The notes beneath the pieces are model-generated. The model ran no database searches, was not told the origin of the DNA, and saw only the letters and a list, made by a program, of their open reading frames with translations. DNA of 64,000 nt from Aegilops tauschii subsp. strangulata (taxonomy: Eukaryota > Streptophyta > Magnoliopsida > Poales > Poaceae): positions 215,655,622-215,719,621 of the forward strand of contig NC_053039.3 of the NCBI RefSeq assembly GCF_002575655.3, written 5' to 3'. Of this stretch, positions 47,701 through 58,600 are shown one piece after another; the stretch's first letter is position 1, and the number at the start of each line of letters is the position of its first letter. The position numbers and the translations under genes are program-made.

Positions 47701-50700
47701 AGCACAAGCGTGACCACATCTCGATCGAAGCGCCAACATGGGAGTAGAGCCAAAGCTTGTCGACCGCACTGCCGTCCTCACGGGGCCACTGCCGTCCTCA
47801 CAAGGCCACGGCACCCGAATGCTCCAGCTGGTGGGTGCTTTCGTCGTGCGCAGCGTCACGGCCACCGTCACCACTGACCAGCTCTTGCACGCCGGATCCA
47901 GTCGCAGCGACCCGGGCTCCCCTCCTTCCGTCCCACTCGGCCTAGTGCGCGCAACTCCGCCTCACCGGCTACGGCAGCATCACAGTGAGCTCTGAAGTCC
48001 CAAGGCTCCATGTCCTACGTGTTGTGGAGGGGCGTAGGAGGATTTGGTGCTATTTGTTAAGCGACACGGCAATGTCGGGCCCCAAATCCAAGGCGAAAGC
48101 CGACCGGGAGCCCACGCGACACAGCAACGTCGCTAGTGTCATGTTCCTGCCACTGCCGTTGCAGCGCATCCATCTCCACGGGTGCATTTTGACTCGTGGC
48201 CCCTGTGATCTGTTTCATCGAGCTGAGCGCGTACTTGATGTACAGGGGATGCAGAACAACATGGCGGCGTACGTGATGTTCGCTTGCAGAGAGATGAACT
48301 GGATTCAGTCCATGCTCTACTTCTATGGCTACACCTGCTTCTGGTTAATCCTCTTTGCTACAGATTTGATGAATTGTGTATGTGGATGTGTAGTGTATGT
48401 GTTTGATGAATTGTGTGAGCCAAATCACATATAAGAGGAAAAGTCATAGGAGATCTGCTAGTTAGAAACAGTGATTTCCCTAAAAGAAATAGGGAAATGG
48501 GATAGGGGAAGATTTGACACTTTTAGGATAGGGAGTCTGCTAGAGATGCCCTTACCATGTCATTGTACTTTCCTATACCTATGATTTGTGCATGTGTCTA
48601 AAAGAAGTTTGAACATATGATTCATGTCTATCTCTACAGGGAGTCTGGACAGAGGTGTCAAGCTTCGATCGAGAAGGCGCAGAGGTAATTTAACCGGTCG
48701 AGGAAGGAGTATTTAACATTAAAAAGCTCAACAGTGGCGGTGGAAGAAGTGATTTAATGTTAAAAAGGTTAACAATACTCCCTGATGTTCCCTAAAGGTA
48801 TATGTTAGACACAATTAGTGTTAAACAACTAGATTATGCTTGCCACCTATAACAAAAAGAAAGTCAACAATGCTCCCTGATGTTCCCCAAAGATATATGA
48901 TACACAATTAGTGTTAAACAACTAGAATATGCTTGCCCCCGTTGCAAAGCATGGGCAATTACCTAGTCTTATTAAAGATGAGCAGTAAATATTTTCATGG
49001 ATATGCCATAAATGTTCAAGCTATAATACAATGAATCAACTTCGGATACCTGACCAACAGAACCAAAACGATACACCGCATTTTCTCCCGTTCCATCAGC
49101 ATTTGGTGGGGACCAATATGGATCAAAAGCAACTCCACTAACCTGTTTGCAAAAAAATTACCCATGTCGTCAAATACAACTTCTGAAAGCAAACGTCAAG
49201 ACATTGAAAAAGCCTCAAGGGAAATTCAATTGATACCCAAGAATTATGCCCTTCACCCCATGCAACAGTCTTCCTGTCGTCCATGCTCCATACCTGCACA
49301 AGATCATCTTCACCACCTGTCAATAGATATTTGCCATCCGAGCTGTAAAAGCAGACCACAGTCAAACTAGGTCAGAAACTGGGCCATACTCATTTCTTCA
49401 TCATTCTCGACTGATCCACCCAAATAAATACTCATAATTGACAAACCCATAGAAATGTGAGAACAAATAGAAGATAAGTATCAGAGATCAGAGAACCCAT
49501 AAGATGGTAGAGAGACGCTTCAATGCATAGCTCATGGCGTACACAATAGAGCCATATACTAGCTTTATTAGATATCATCAAGGAAACTACAACAATTTTG
49601 GATGCTAGTCAGCCCAGGCAGGTTTTAAAGTCTGAACTTTGAAGTACTTTAAACTAAGGGTCATAAATAGAAAAACATTCCACACAAACATCAGCATACA
49701 AAATAGAGTAAACTGCATAAGTGTGGCTAAGAAATAATTTGCAGAGCAGCCAACCATAAAACTAACTGGGAGAAAACATGGCAAACACATACAGAAGACA
49801 TCGAATCATTCAAATGTAATAAAGGTACCTCCAGGTGCAACACAAGAGAGCGCCATAATAACTTTTGCCACCAAATATTAGCTGTTCCTTTGAAAAGTCA
49901 AACACTCTCAAATAACCTACATATGGTTCATCGATATTAGTTAAGCCTGAAATGTAGGATGGTGGAATTTCTGAGTAGTAAAAACGTCTTCAGTGTGGGT
50001 CTATCTAGGATAAAGGAAGTACCATCTCGCCCAACTGTCGCCAAGTATGCCCCATCTGGAGAGAAGGAAATTGCATTGATTGAACCATGACAAACATGCC
50101 ACCTGGCAATTGGGTTACTCTGTAATGTTTTTGAGATAAGAGCAGCAATTTAGTGTGTAGGGATCTGCCGCCCCAATATGCATAAACCCATAAAATCCAT
50201 AATAAAATGGTCAAACAAACACATTAAAAATTACAGAAGCGCATGATTGACTGCTAGTTCAACTGACTACAAATTAAAATTCTACACATTCACATAATCT
50301 TTTGCCTACTACATCCATAAACTTTGTGAGTTTCTTGGAACATTATTTCGTACACTTTCTCTACTCTGGATGTAGGATCTCCTGGGCACCACCTAATTTT
50401 CCTTAAAATATATTCAACAATAATCATTGTCCCAGATTCTGTAGGTAGAAACAAACCCAATGGCTTGATGTAAACTCATGTACCAAATGTTATGAGAGAA
50501 GCATTTGCAGGATACCAAAAATCATAGGTTAACGAAACTACCGCCCAGATCCCAACATTCACTGTAGAATTTATATGGTCAGCTTACTGGTATGATAGTA
50601 CCTTTTGCAAACATATGCCAGTAGAGTTTTAATCACAACAGTAAATTCTAGTCTACAAACAAAAATCATAACACTGTTTGCAGGTGGAGACTAGCAAGGG

Positions 50701-53700
50701 AACACTGCATAGGTAGGAGCCAGCTGGGAGATTACCATTTTCTATTACTCACCCAAACTCTTAAATGCAAGCATAAAGAAAAACGTCCACTTCTGAGGAA
50801 CTAATTTATGTCTGCTGTGTGTACATAAGCATCCATGGGAAATCAGAATGTTAGAAGCCATTTTAAATGGTGAGCTCTCTTAAACGGTTCAGATTGATTT
50901 TTTTCTGAATAATGGTGAATTTATACTGATAGTATCACTGTTCAGCCATTTACATTTCTATGCGTAAGAAAAGGAACATTAATGCTCATTGCATCAAGAT
51001 ACATTTAACGTTAAGAATGGTAGACTAAAGTGACAAACTGTAGGGTATGTAACAGATCACCAGGCCACAGTTTCATGCGCACAGAGAGGGCAAAATGCAC
51101 TTCTATAATAAATTAACTAATTGAACAAAAAATAATGTGGTTTAAGGAACTAATACTGAATGCCTAAAATACCTTACTCGACTTTGCATGTGAAACCATC
51201 AACTGAGCTGGATCCTTTATAGCTGGAAATGTACACTCCGTGTTTCCATCTCTGCACTGAATGTAAAGAATATACATCAGTTCAAACATCAGCGCAAACA
51301 TTTATACTCCCTCCGTTCGGAATTACTCGTCCAAGAAATGAATGTATCTAGATGTATTTTAGTTGTAGATACATCCATTTTTTTGTGACAAATAATTCCG
51401 AACGGAGGGAGTAGATGCCAAATTCCATGATCATCATTGCTCACTTTATCATACACATACAAATTTCCATCAGAGTGGCTAACAACAAACATGCCTTCAC
51501 ACTCCGGAACCCATGCAACAGAAGTGCAACGGCTGCAAACAATAGTACTGAGAAGTCAACAGGAGTTAACTAAAATAATAAGAGGGGATAAGCATCTGTA
51601 AGAACCAATATGCAAGCAGCACTCTGCTTATATTGCAGTCATGCAGACTAAAGTCAGAAGCCCCCCAGGGCGCCCAACCCCATCAAAATAATGCATTAAA
51701 TCTCTGATGTTAAAGAGAAATATCGAGAGCAGCCAGTACAAATTTTACTTCCCCTTATCTACTTCTACAAACCATACTGATTCATAGGTGTGCAAGTATA
51801 TGCCATGAGACACCAGATGATGAACACACAAGGAAATCAGGTCCTTCTTTTGTCTCCACAATATGATGAGTTAATACAAGGCAATACCTGACAGCATATA
51901 GGCAATAAACAGAAAGACAATTGCCTTACCATAGATTGGTGGAGCCAAATATTTGCTCAGCCGTTGATTGTTTCAACGTCCCAAACAAAGTCTATCGTGT
52001 TTTAAATTCTTTATTAAATGCTTCTGGAGTCCTTGTGAGGGAATGTGAAGGAAGATAACTTTTGTAACTCCTAAATTTTTTTTGTCATCTATCTGATACT
52101 TAAAACTGACATGACTAAACTGGGGAAAATGATGGGTTCTCGAGTAATATATCAGAGTGCTGTATTTGCATCTATGCATACTTGATGGAATCTTGTAGAG
52201 TATGTTAAATCACAAGATAGTGAAATAAACAAGCAAACAACAACATTATTAATAGGTAACACTGATTCAAATCAGAAAATGCAAACAACCTCCAAATATC
52301 ATATATGACATGCACATGGATAGCATGAATGAATAATGAAAATTAAAACATGCCTGCTGATGCTCATTCCATCTTTATCACCCCTATTATAATGTTGGGA
52401 TGCAACAGGCTTCCTTCCAGGTTCTTGTAGCTGTTGCCTCAGCGACATTGAATAAACTGCATAATCGACACACCATAAACACGTTCCATTTTGAAGCGGA
52501 AAAACAGCTAACAAATACTGCACTAACCATCCCCTGATCCCATCCCAATGATTAAGTCATGCCCCTCCTTGGCCTCCGAGTCAAATGCGTGGCACAATGG
52601 GTTAGAGTTGCTAAAATGGATGGACTTTAGCGGATCCTAGTGAAATTAATCAGCTGATCAGAACCAACAGTACAACTGCATTTAGCATGCGTCAAATAAA
52701 GGATTGCAGACCTTGTCCTGGGAATTAAGGTCACTGATGAATAGTGTATCCGCAGAATTGTAGATGATGTATGCACCCTTGCCATCGTAGTTTGCTACAG
52801 CTTGAGATCCTCCAAGGCTTGTAGATGTACCAAGGGTTCCTCCCACACGGTTGCTTCCAGACACAGCACGACTGACACCATTGCCCCCAACAAAGCTAAG
52901 TGCCCGGCTACCATTCCCGGTACCCAGCAGCCTTGCTGCCGCCGATCGCATCCCACTGCTGGAGCTTGGTGTTGATGGCGTGGAGCCTTGGCCAGTCGAC
53001 CTCTCCTTCAGGTATGCCACCGTCAACTGCCACAATCAATAAACAAACTTACTATTTTTTTTAACAGGAAACAAACTTACTACAAAACAAGAACCCGGAA
53101 GACCAGGACCGGACAACAGGCTAACCAGTTCGGCCAATCAAGCCTAAGCTGTTACTACAAAATGACAGAGATGAGAAGTAATAGCAATAATTACTATAAA
53201 GCCGTTCAAAAAACAATTAACTACAAAAGTGAGAAGACAACCAGAATTATTCAATATCAGTACTGAAATAAATAGTTAGCAGCAACCTACACTAAAACTA
53301 AGGCTGGTCATAGTGGGGAGTTAACTTTATACTAGTGTCATGCATAACACTAATCTATGTTACTACCTTCATTAGTGCAAAGTAACATAGTAGTAGTATG
53401 GCTTCATGCATTAACGTGTAGACTAATTTTCTCTTGGGAAGCGTTAGAGTGGTAGTACCATCTCTGTTCCTCATTTAATACTATGCCATGTCATAATCAC
53501 TAATATGACTAGTTGGCATTGCATGAGTATGCATGTTACTACCTATGTTACTCCCACGATGAATAGTCTAAGGCTAGTCATAGTGGGGAGTAACTTAGAT
53601 TATGTTACTACCTCCATAGTGGGTAGTGTCATCCGTGCGATAACATAGAGCTTCATTTATTACTTTGTATAGTCATTTTACATTGGGAACCGCTATGTGA

Positions 53701-54284
53701 TGGTAACATATTATGTTACTCCATTTGCATCTCTCCTCATCTTGCCACTTCATATTTTTTGCCTATGTGACATGCATGTTATTACTTGTGTTACTCCCAC
53801 TATGAGAAGCTAATAGAGATTCCAACATATCAAGGAAGCGCTCATGATAAGATCACTAGCTACAAGCCAACAGCACAAGAAACTGTGTAATGAAAATCTA
53901 ACACCAATCGAAATCCTAGCAGTGTATAAAATAACGCTATCAAATTTCATTTAAATACCACGCCCGAGCCACTCGAAATCTCAACAACGATACAAACCCG
54001 CCGAAATACTCGACGAGACAACCCAATTCACCATGCGGAATTCCAACCTAGATCCCCCTAGTTGGCGCCAGAACCGCGACGGCGTCCACGGGTACCTGCG
54101 AGACGGTCTTCCCGCCGTGGTTGTAGTGAAGGACAGCGGTGGAGTGAGCTTTCTCGTACTGCAGCTTGTACCTCCCCTCGGGCGTCTTGAAGTAGGTCTT
54201 GAGCCCGGCCGCCGTCGCCGCCGCGGCGCCGCCGCCACCAGCCGCCGCCGCCGATGAAGACGACGAATACGACATCGCCGCCAT
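44756..54284 (-). CDS. WD40-repeat protein of the WDR20/creC type, 11 exons, 567 aa
   Basis: Coding exons on the minus strand: 54284-54096, 53026-52712, 52636-52528, 52456-52354, 51532-51445, 51256-51173, 50119-50023, 49916-49829, 49342-49237, 49142-49050, 45187-44756. They total 1704 bp and all phases close. The N terminus is MAAMSY plus Ser/Ala/Gly runs, then [20 protein letters not shown]. Residues 64-168 hold a Ser-rich linker and [21 protein letters not shown]-type repeats cover about 195-440 and 510-540: [74 protein letters not shown] and [14 protein letters not shown]. The C terminus is Ser-rich. It matches the plant WDR20/creC-like family; relatives bind and activate ubiquitin-specific proteases in fungi and animals, so a deubiquitinase cofactor role is inference. 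Intron 4 (52353-51533) starts with GC, not GT. No lesion seen: a likely functional gene. Confidence 0.92.
46208..46313 (+). pseudogene. Captured exon, MIP1/DUF547 leucine-zipper-like
   Basis: It is bounded by a TTTGCAG acceptor and a GTGAGC donor and reads [20 protein letters not shown], then [14 protein letters not shown] and a TAA. The pattern LREEIDxHVALxxAIxHN resembles the N-terminal leucine-zipper region of plant ternary-complex-factor MIP1/DUF547 proteins (memory). The orientation is plus, opposite to the WD40 gene. A short possible first exon (ATGGAGGCCCCTCCACCGCT, from 45907) precedes it within the Helitron. It is a fragment only. Confidence 0.5.
47249..48551. mobile_element. Harbinger-type non-autonomous element, 1303 bp, nested in the Helitron
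   Basis: Terminal inverted repeats GGGCATCTCTAGCAGAC (left) and its complement (right) are flanked by TTA (47246-47248 and 48552-48554), a PIF/Harbinger-type target. A GC-rich interior (47400-48200) is open in several frames but shows no transposase motif, and may be captured DNA. A second, shortened terminus-like motif (GTATCTAGCAGATCCCCTAA) lies at about 47317. Confidence 0.75.
51307..51411. mobile_element. Stowaway MITE, 105 bp, in intron 5 of the WD40 gene
   Basis: CTCCCTCCGTTCGGAATTA at the left is mirrored by TAATTCCGAACGGAGGGAG at the right, with TA on both sides (51305-51306, 51412-51413). It ends about 34 bp from the exon at 51445, close to the donor site. Confidence 0.92.
53302..53568. 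mobile_element. Tourist-type MITE 1, intron 1 of the WD40 gene
   Basis: It starts GGCTGGTCATAGTGGGGAGT and ends with a diverged complement (ACTCCCACGATGAATAGTC). TAA flanks it at 53299-53301 and 53569-53571. Confidence 0.8.
53572..53810. mobile_element. Tourist-type MITE 2, abutting MITE 1
   Basis: It starts GGCTAGTCATAGTGGGGAGT and ends GTTACTCCCACTATGAGAAG. TAA flanks it at 53569-53571 and 53811-53813, the first copy being shared with MITE 1. Confidence 0.85.
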
Positions 54285-54422
54285 GCTCTCGCACCGCTAC
54301 CGTCCCCTAACTCTCCCTCGCGATCGCCTCCCGCTGCCCCGCAGTGCTTGCAACTCCCACGGGAGACGACAAGCGGTGGCTCGATTTGGGAGAAGAGACG
54401 AAGACGAAAGAAAAGAGACAAA

Positions 54423-54440
54423 CATATATATATAAAATAG
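54423..54440 (-). promoter_or_regulatory. Probable TATA region of the WD40 gene
   Basis: The minus strand reads CTATTTTATATATATATG, about 140-155 bp before the ATG at 54284. This allows a 5' UTR of roughly 110 nt. It was placed by motif and distance only. Confidence 0.45.
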
Positions 54441-54759
54441 AGAAAAAGAAATAGCCTCCGTTCAGACCCGGCCCAGGGTTCACGGGCCGTGCCGTGTCGG
54501 CCCGCGTGCCTCTCTGCCTGGCTATTTATTTTTACTAATCGCTTGTAGCCGATCAGCCGGCCGAAATTGGGTGGATCGCTCCTCACACAAAGCGCACACA
54601 TATGGGACCCACGCGCCACCGCTCACCATAGAAACTTATCCCCACAGTACCTATCCCCAACCTCACGCGTGTCTATCCAGTTCCTCCCCCACCCCAGTTT
54701 TCTCTTTCTCTTTAAATCCCCAAAAATACAGCTCCGGCGACAGCGGCTGAGGAGTCGAT

Positions 54760-55080
54760 TGTAAGTGCAGAGGAGACCACAACACACGCGATCAAGGCGA
54801 CCAAGGCGCGAGAAGTTTGAATAGGTGTTGGGCCGTTCAGTAGGTGTTGGGTGTGGGCCGTTGGGCCGGAGTTGGGTTGTAACTCGCGGTATATAAGCGA
54901 GAGAGTGAAACGCTGTGAGATAGAAAATTGAAAATTGAGCTCATTCTATCCTCTCATTCTGGCTTATCCCCCTCCACACGCTATCTCCTCTCTCGCTTCC
55001 CTTACCTCCGATTCCTCTCCGTCTCTTACCTCTGCTCCGGCTAGCCGTCGATCAACCCCTGAACTCCGAAGGGTGTGACA
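54760..55080 (+). repeat. Reina-type 5' LTR
   Basis: Starts TGTAAGTGCAGAGGAG, ends GGGTGTGACA, with a TATATAAG promoter motif at 54890-54897. Confidence 0.92.
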
Positions 55081-55082
55081 GT

Positions 55083-55094
55083 TGGTATCAGAGC
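55083..55094 (+). other. Primer-binding site (initiator tRNA-Met)
   Basis: TGGTATCAGAGC begins two bases after the 5' LTR, matching the standard plant retroelement tRNA-Met primer site. Confidence 0.9.
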
Positions 55095-55228
55095 CGTCGC
55101 TCCTCTCCGCCGCGTTTCGCTGATTTTTTTTTCTGATTCGTACCCAGCAAATCCGAGGCGACGGTAGCGGATCACCCTAGGGTTCGATCCGCGTAATCCC
55201 TGACCTGAGGTGGGTTGATTCGGAGAAA

Positions 55229-55689
55229 TTGGCGACCACGACGACATTCAAACCAAGCCCGCAGTCGCGCTTCATTGTCGACGAGATGGAGGCGTTCCAG
55301 GAAAGGATGCTGAAGGAGTTTGCGGAGATCCGCGCCGCGCAGAGCAAGCTGCTCGCAGTCGACGGCCTCAGCGCACAGCTCGAAGCTCTCGACGCCAAGC
55401 TGACCGAGCAAGGAGCGCGGCTCGATCAGGTGCAGGTCAAGGTGGATTTGTCCTGCAACACGCTCGGTCAGGTGCAGCAGAGTCAGGCGCATGTGGTTCG
55501 GATGCACAAACAGCAGGGTGTGTCTGAGATGGCGTCGCCGACGTCGTCCGAGGTATCTGATGGCATTCTCGGAGCGGGACCTCGATCGGTGGGGCGTCCT
55601 CCGCCACCACCTATTCAGGTACCTGAAGTTCAACACGGTTCGTACATTCCTCTTATGCCTGAAATAGATGAGAACCTGGGCAAACGACA
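55229..55689 (+). pseudogene. N-terminal gag coiled-coil region, out of frame with the polyprotein
   Basis: The ATG at 55229 opens a frame with a heptad-rich region (EAFQERMLKEFAEIRAAQ, then LEALDAKLTEQGARLDQVQV). It runs to a Pro-rich linker and crosses 55690 in a different frame from the 1404-residue polyprotein. One base of net change near 55680 would account for it. I read this as a single frameshift in an otherwise intact element, though an independent upstream frame cannot be excluded. Confidence 0.6.
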
Positions 55690-58600
55690 GTGGATCCGAA
55701 GATGGATTTTCCTAGGTTTGATGGCACAGAGGTGCGCATCTGGTTGGACAAGTGCGAAGCATTTTTCAGACTGTATCACATTCCTGACAGTTTCAGAGTC
55801 ACATCGGCGTCTCTGTATCTGTCAGAAAACGCTGCTCGTTGGTACCAGGCGTTCAAGCAGTCGGGGGAATTTCATACGTGGGAGCAATTTCGTCAGGCAA
55901 TTCTGCTGGAATTTGATGTAGATGTGTACAGGCAGAAGATGAAGGAACTGATGCTGCTGAAACAGGTGGATACTGTCGAAGAGTATAAGCAACAGTTTCT
56001 GCAACTGGTATACACAGTGAAGCTGTATGAACCCACCATCAGTGATACGTTTCTGGTCACGAGATTTGTGTTGGGTCTCAAGGAGGAGCTTCGATCTGCT
56101 GTGGAGTTGCAGATACCAGGCACTGTACAATTGGCAGCTCTCTATGCATCAGTTCAAGAAGGATTGCTTCTTCAGCAGAAAACTCACAAAACCAGTGCTC
56201 CAAAAACTGCATACACCAAGTCTGACAGTCGTTCTGGGCTAGCAGCTGGAGAGTTGTGGAAGGCAAAACAACTGAAGGAATATCGTAGAGCAAATGGACT
56301 ATGCTACAAGTGTGGAGAGAAATTTGTGCCAGGGCATGTGTGTAACCAGAATGCAGCAGGGGGTGCTCAGTTGAAAGCAGCTGAAGTTCTGACTACACAA
56401 GAAATTATTTCAGATACAGTGTTGGATGCATTAGTAGCAGGAGCACAAGCAGAATGTGCTACTATTTCAGTTAATGCTTTGTCTGGGGCACAAAACCCTA
56501 AAACCATCCAGTTGAGAGCTCTAGTGCAGAACAAGGTGGTGTTGATATTAGTGGACTCTGGCAGCACACATACTTTTGTGGACAAGGCTTTTCTGGAAAA
56601 AATCTCAGTTACTGCTGAACCTCTGGTGACTCCTTTACAAGTGAAAGTGGCAAATGGCAGTGTGATCTCTTGCACTGAGAAAGTATCTCAACTGACCTGG
56701 TGGATGCAAGGGCACAGTTTCAGTAATTCTATGCAGGTTCTTCCCCTGGGAGGCCATGACATTATTTTGGGAATGGATTGGCTGGAACAATGGGGTGTCA
56801 TGCAGTGTCACTGGACTGACAAGTGGATACAATTTCAGTATCAGGGCAAGGAAGTCAGATTACAAGGTGTGCTGCCTGTTCAACAAGAAAATATTGAAGA
56901 GATATCTGCTGATCAGTTACTGAAATGGGAGAAAGGGAATGAAGTGTGGGCTACTGCTCTGTTAAATCGCATAGTAATGGCTCCTGTTACAGAAATTCCT
57001 CAAGAAGTGAAACAAGTATTGGACAAAAACAAGCAGGTGTTCCAGGAACCTACAACCCTGCCCCCACATAGGGCTTTTGATCATAAAATAAATCTAGTAC
57101 CAGATGCTGCTCCTGTAAACTGTAGACCATACAGATACTCTCCTTTACAAAAAGATGAGATTGAGAAACAGGTGAGGGAAATGTTAGATACTGGTCTAAT
57201 TACACCCAACATCAGTCCTTTTGCTGCTCCAGTGTTGTTGGTCAAAAATAAAGATGGGACTTGGAGGTTCTGTGTGGATTACAGAAAACTGAATGCAATT
57301 ACTGTAAAAAATAAGTTTCCAATGCCAGTAATAGATGAGATTTTGGATGAGTTAGGAGGAGCAAAGTGGTTCTCTAAATTGGATCTCAGAGCTGGTTATC
57401 ACCAGATAAGGATGAAAGAAGAAGATGAGTATAAAACATCATTCAAAACTCATCATGGGCAGTTCCAATTCAGAGTTATGCCATTTGGATTAGCCACTGC
57501 TCCAGGAACTTTTCAGTGTGTTATGAACTTTGCTTTTGCAGGGGCCAACAGAAAATATGTACTGGTCTTTATGGATGACATACTGGTGTTCAGTGGCACT
57601 TTAGAGGAGCACATTGAACATCTGCAGTCAGTATTTGATATACTGAAGGAAAATCAGCTGTTTGTGAAGGAGAGTAAATGTGCTTTTGCTCAACAGTCCC
57701 TTGAATATTTGGGACACATCATTTCTGACAAAGGTGTGTCTACTGATCCTGCTAAGACTGAAGCCATGCTACAATGGCCAGTACCAACATCTGTCACTGA
57801 ATTGAGGGGTTTCCTAGGCCTTACTGGATATTACAGAAAATTTGTGAGGAACTATGGGTTGCTGGCAAAACCTTTGACTGCCCTCCTAAAGAAGCAAGCA
57901 TTTGTGTGGTCTAAGGCAGCACAGCAAGCTTTTGAATTGCTAAAGCAGGCCATGGTCAGTACACCTGTGTTAGCTTTGCCAAATTTTGACAAGACTTTCA
58001 CTATGGAAACTGATGCATGTAACACTGGGGTAGGAGCTGTACTGTCTCAAGAAGGGCACCCTGTGGCATACTACAGCAAGGCACTGGGCATACAAAATCA
58101 GAAGAAATCAATATATGAGAAGGAGTTTTTGGCAATCATGTTGGCCATTGATAGATGGAGATCTTACTTAAGCAGAGCACCTTTTGTGATCAAAACAGAC
58201 CATCAAGGTCAGTGTCACTTGGGAGATCAAAATCTTACATCTGATCTGCAAAGAAAGGCAATGACAAAACTTGTAGGACTGCAATTCTCCATACAGTACA
58301 AAAAGGGGGTAGAAAACACTGCTGCAGATGCTTTGTCCAGAGTAGCCCATTTGTTTGTTGTGCAAAGTGTGTCCACCAGCAAACCTGTGTGGGTACAGGA
58401 AGTTCTCAACTCATATTTTGTGGACCCAGAGGCCCTGGCAATGTTACAAAAGTTAGCTGTAGATTCTACAGCCTGTCCTGGTTTTCAACTACAGGAAGGT
58501 CTTCTGAAACAGGACAGCAAGATTTGGATTGGAGCGAATGAGGGCCTGAAAACAAAACTGATTCAGGCATTTCACTCCACTCCAGTGGGAGGCCACTCAG

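Larger units (their letters stand above)
45700..48966 (+). mobile_element. Helitron in intron 10 of the WD40 gene
   Basis: It starts TCTCTACTGCTTAAAAAAG after an A (45699) and ends CTAG (48963-48966) before a T, which fits Helitron insertion between A and T. A 3' hairpin lies just before the end: TTGCCC (48933-48938) pairs with GGGCAA (48953-48958). The 3' end resembles the CCCGTTGCAA...GGGCA Helitron ends common in Triticeae (memory). It has no Rep/helicase, so it is non-autonomous. It contains a captured exon and a nested Harbinger-type element. The host intron remains splice-competent by sequence. Confidence 0.65.

Noticed and set aside
47500..48434. Plus-strand frames of 125 and 149 codons in the Harbinger-type element
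   Set aside because: No transposase or known domain; GC-rich chance frames, although captured DNA is possible.
53981..54619. 212-codon minus-strand frame over exon 1 of the WD40 gene
   Set aside because: It is in a different frame from the conserved [15 protein letters not shown] sequence, and runs into the intron and promoter.
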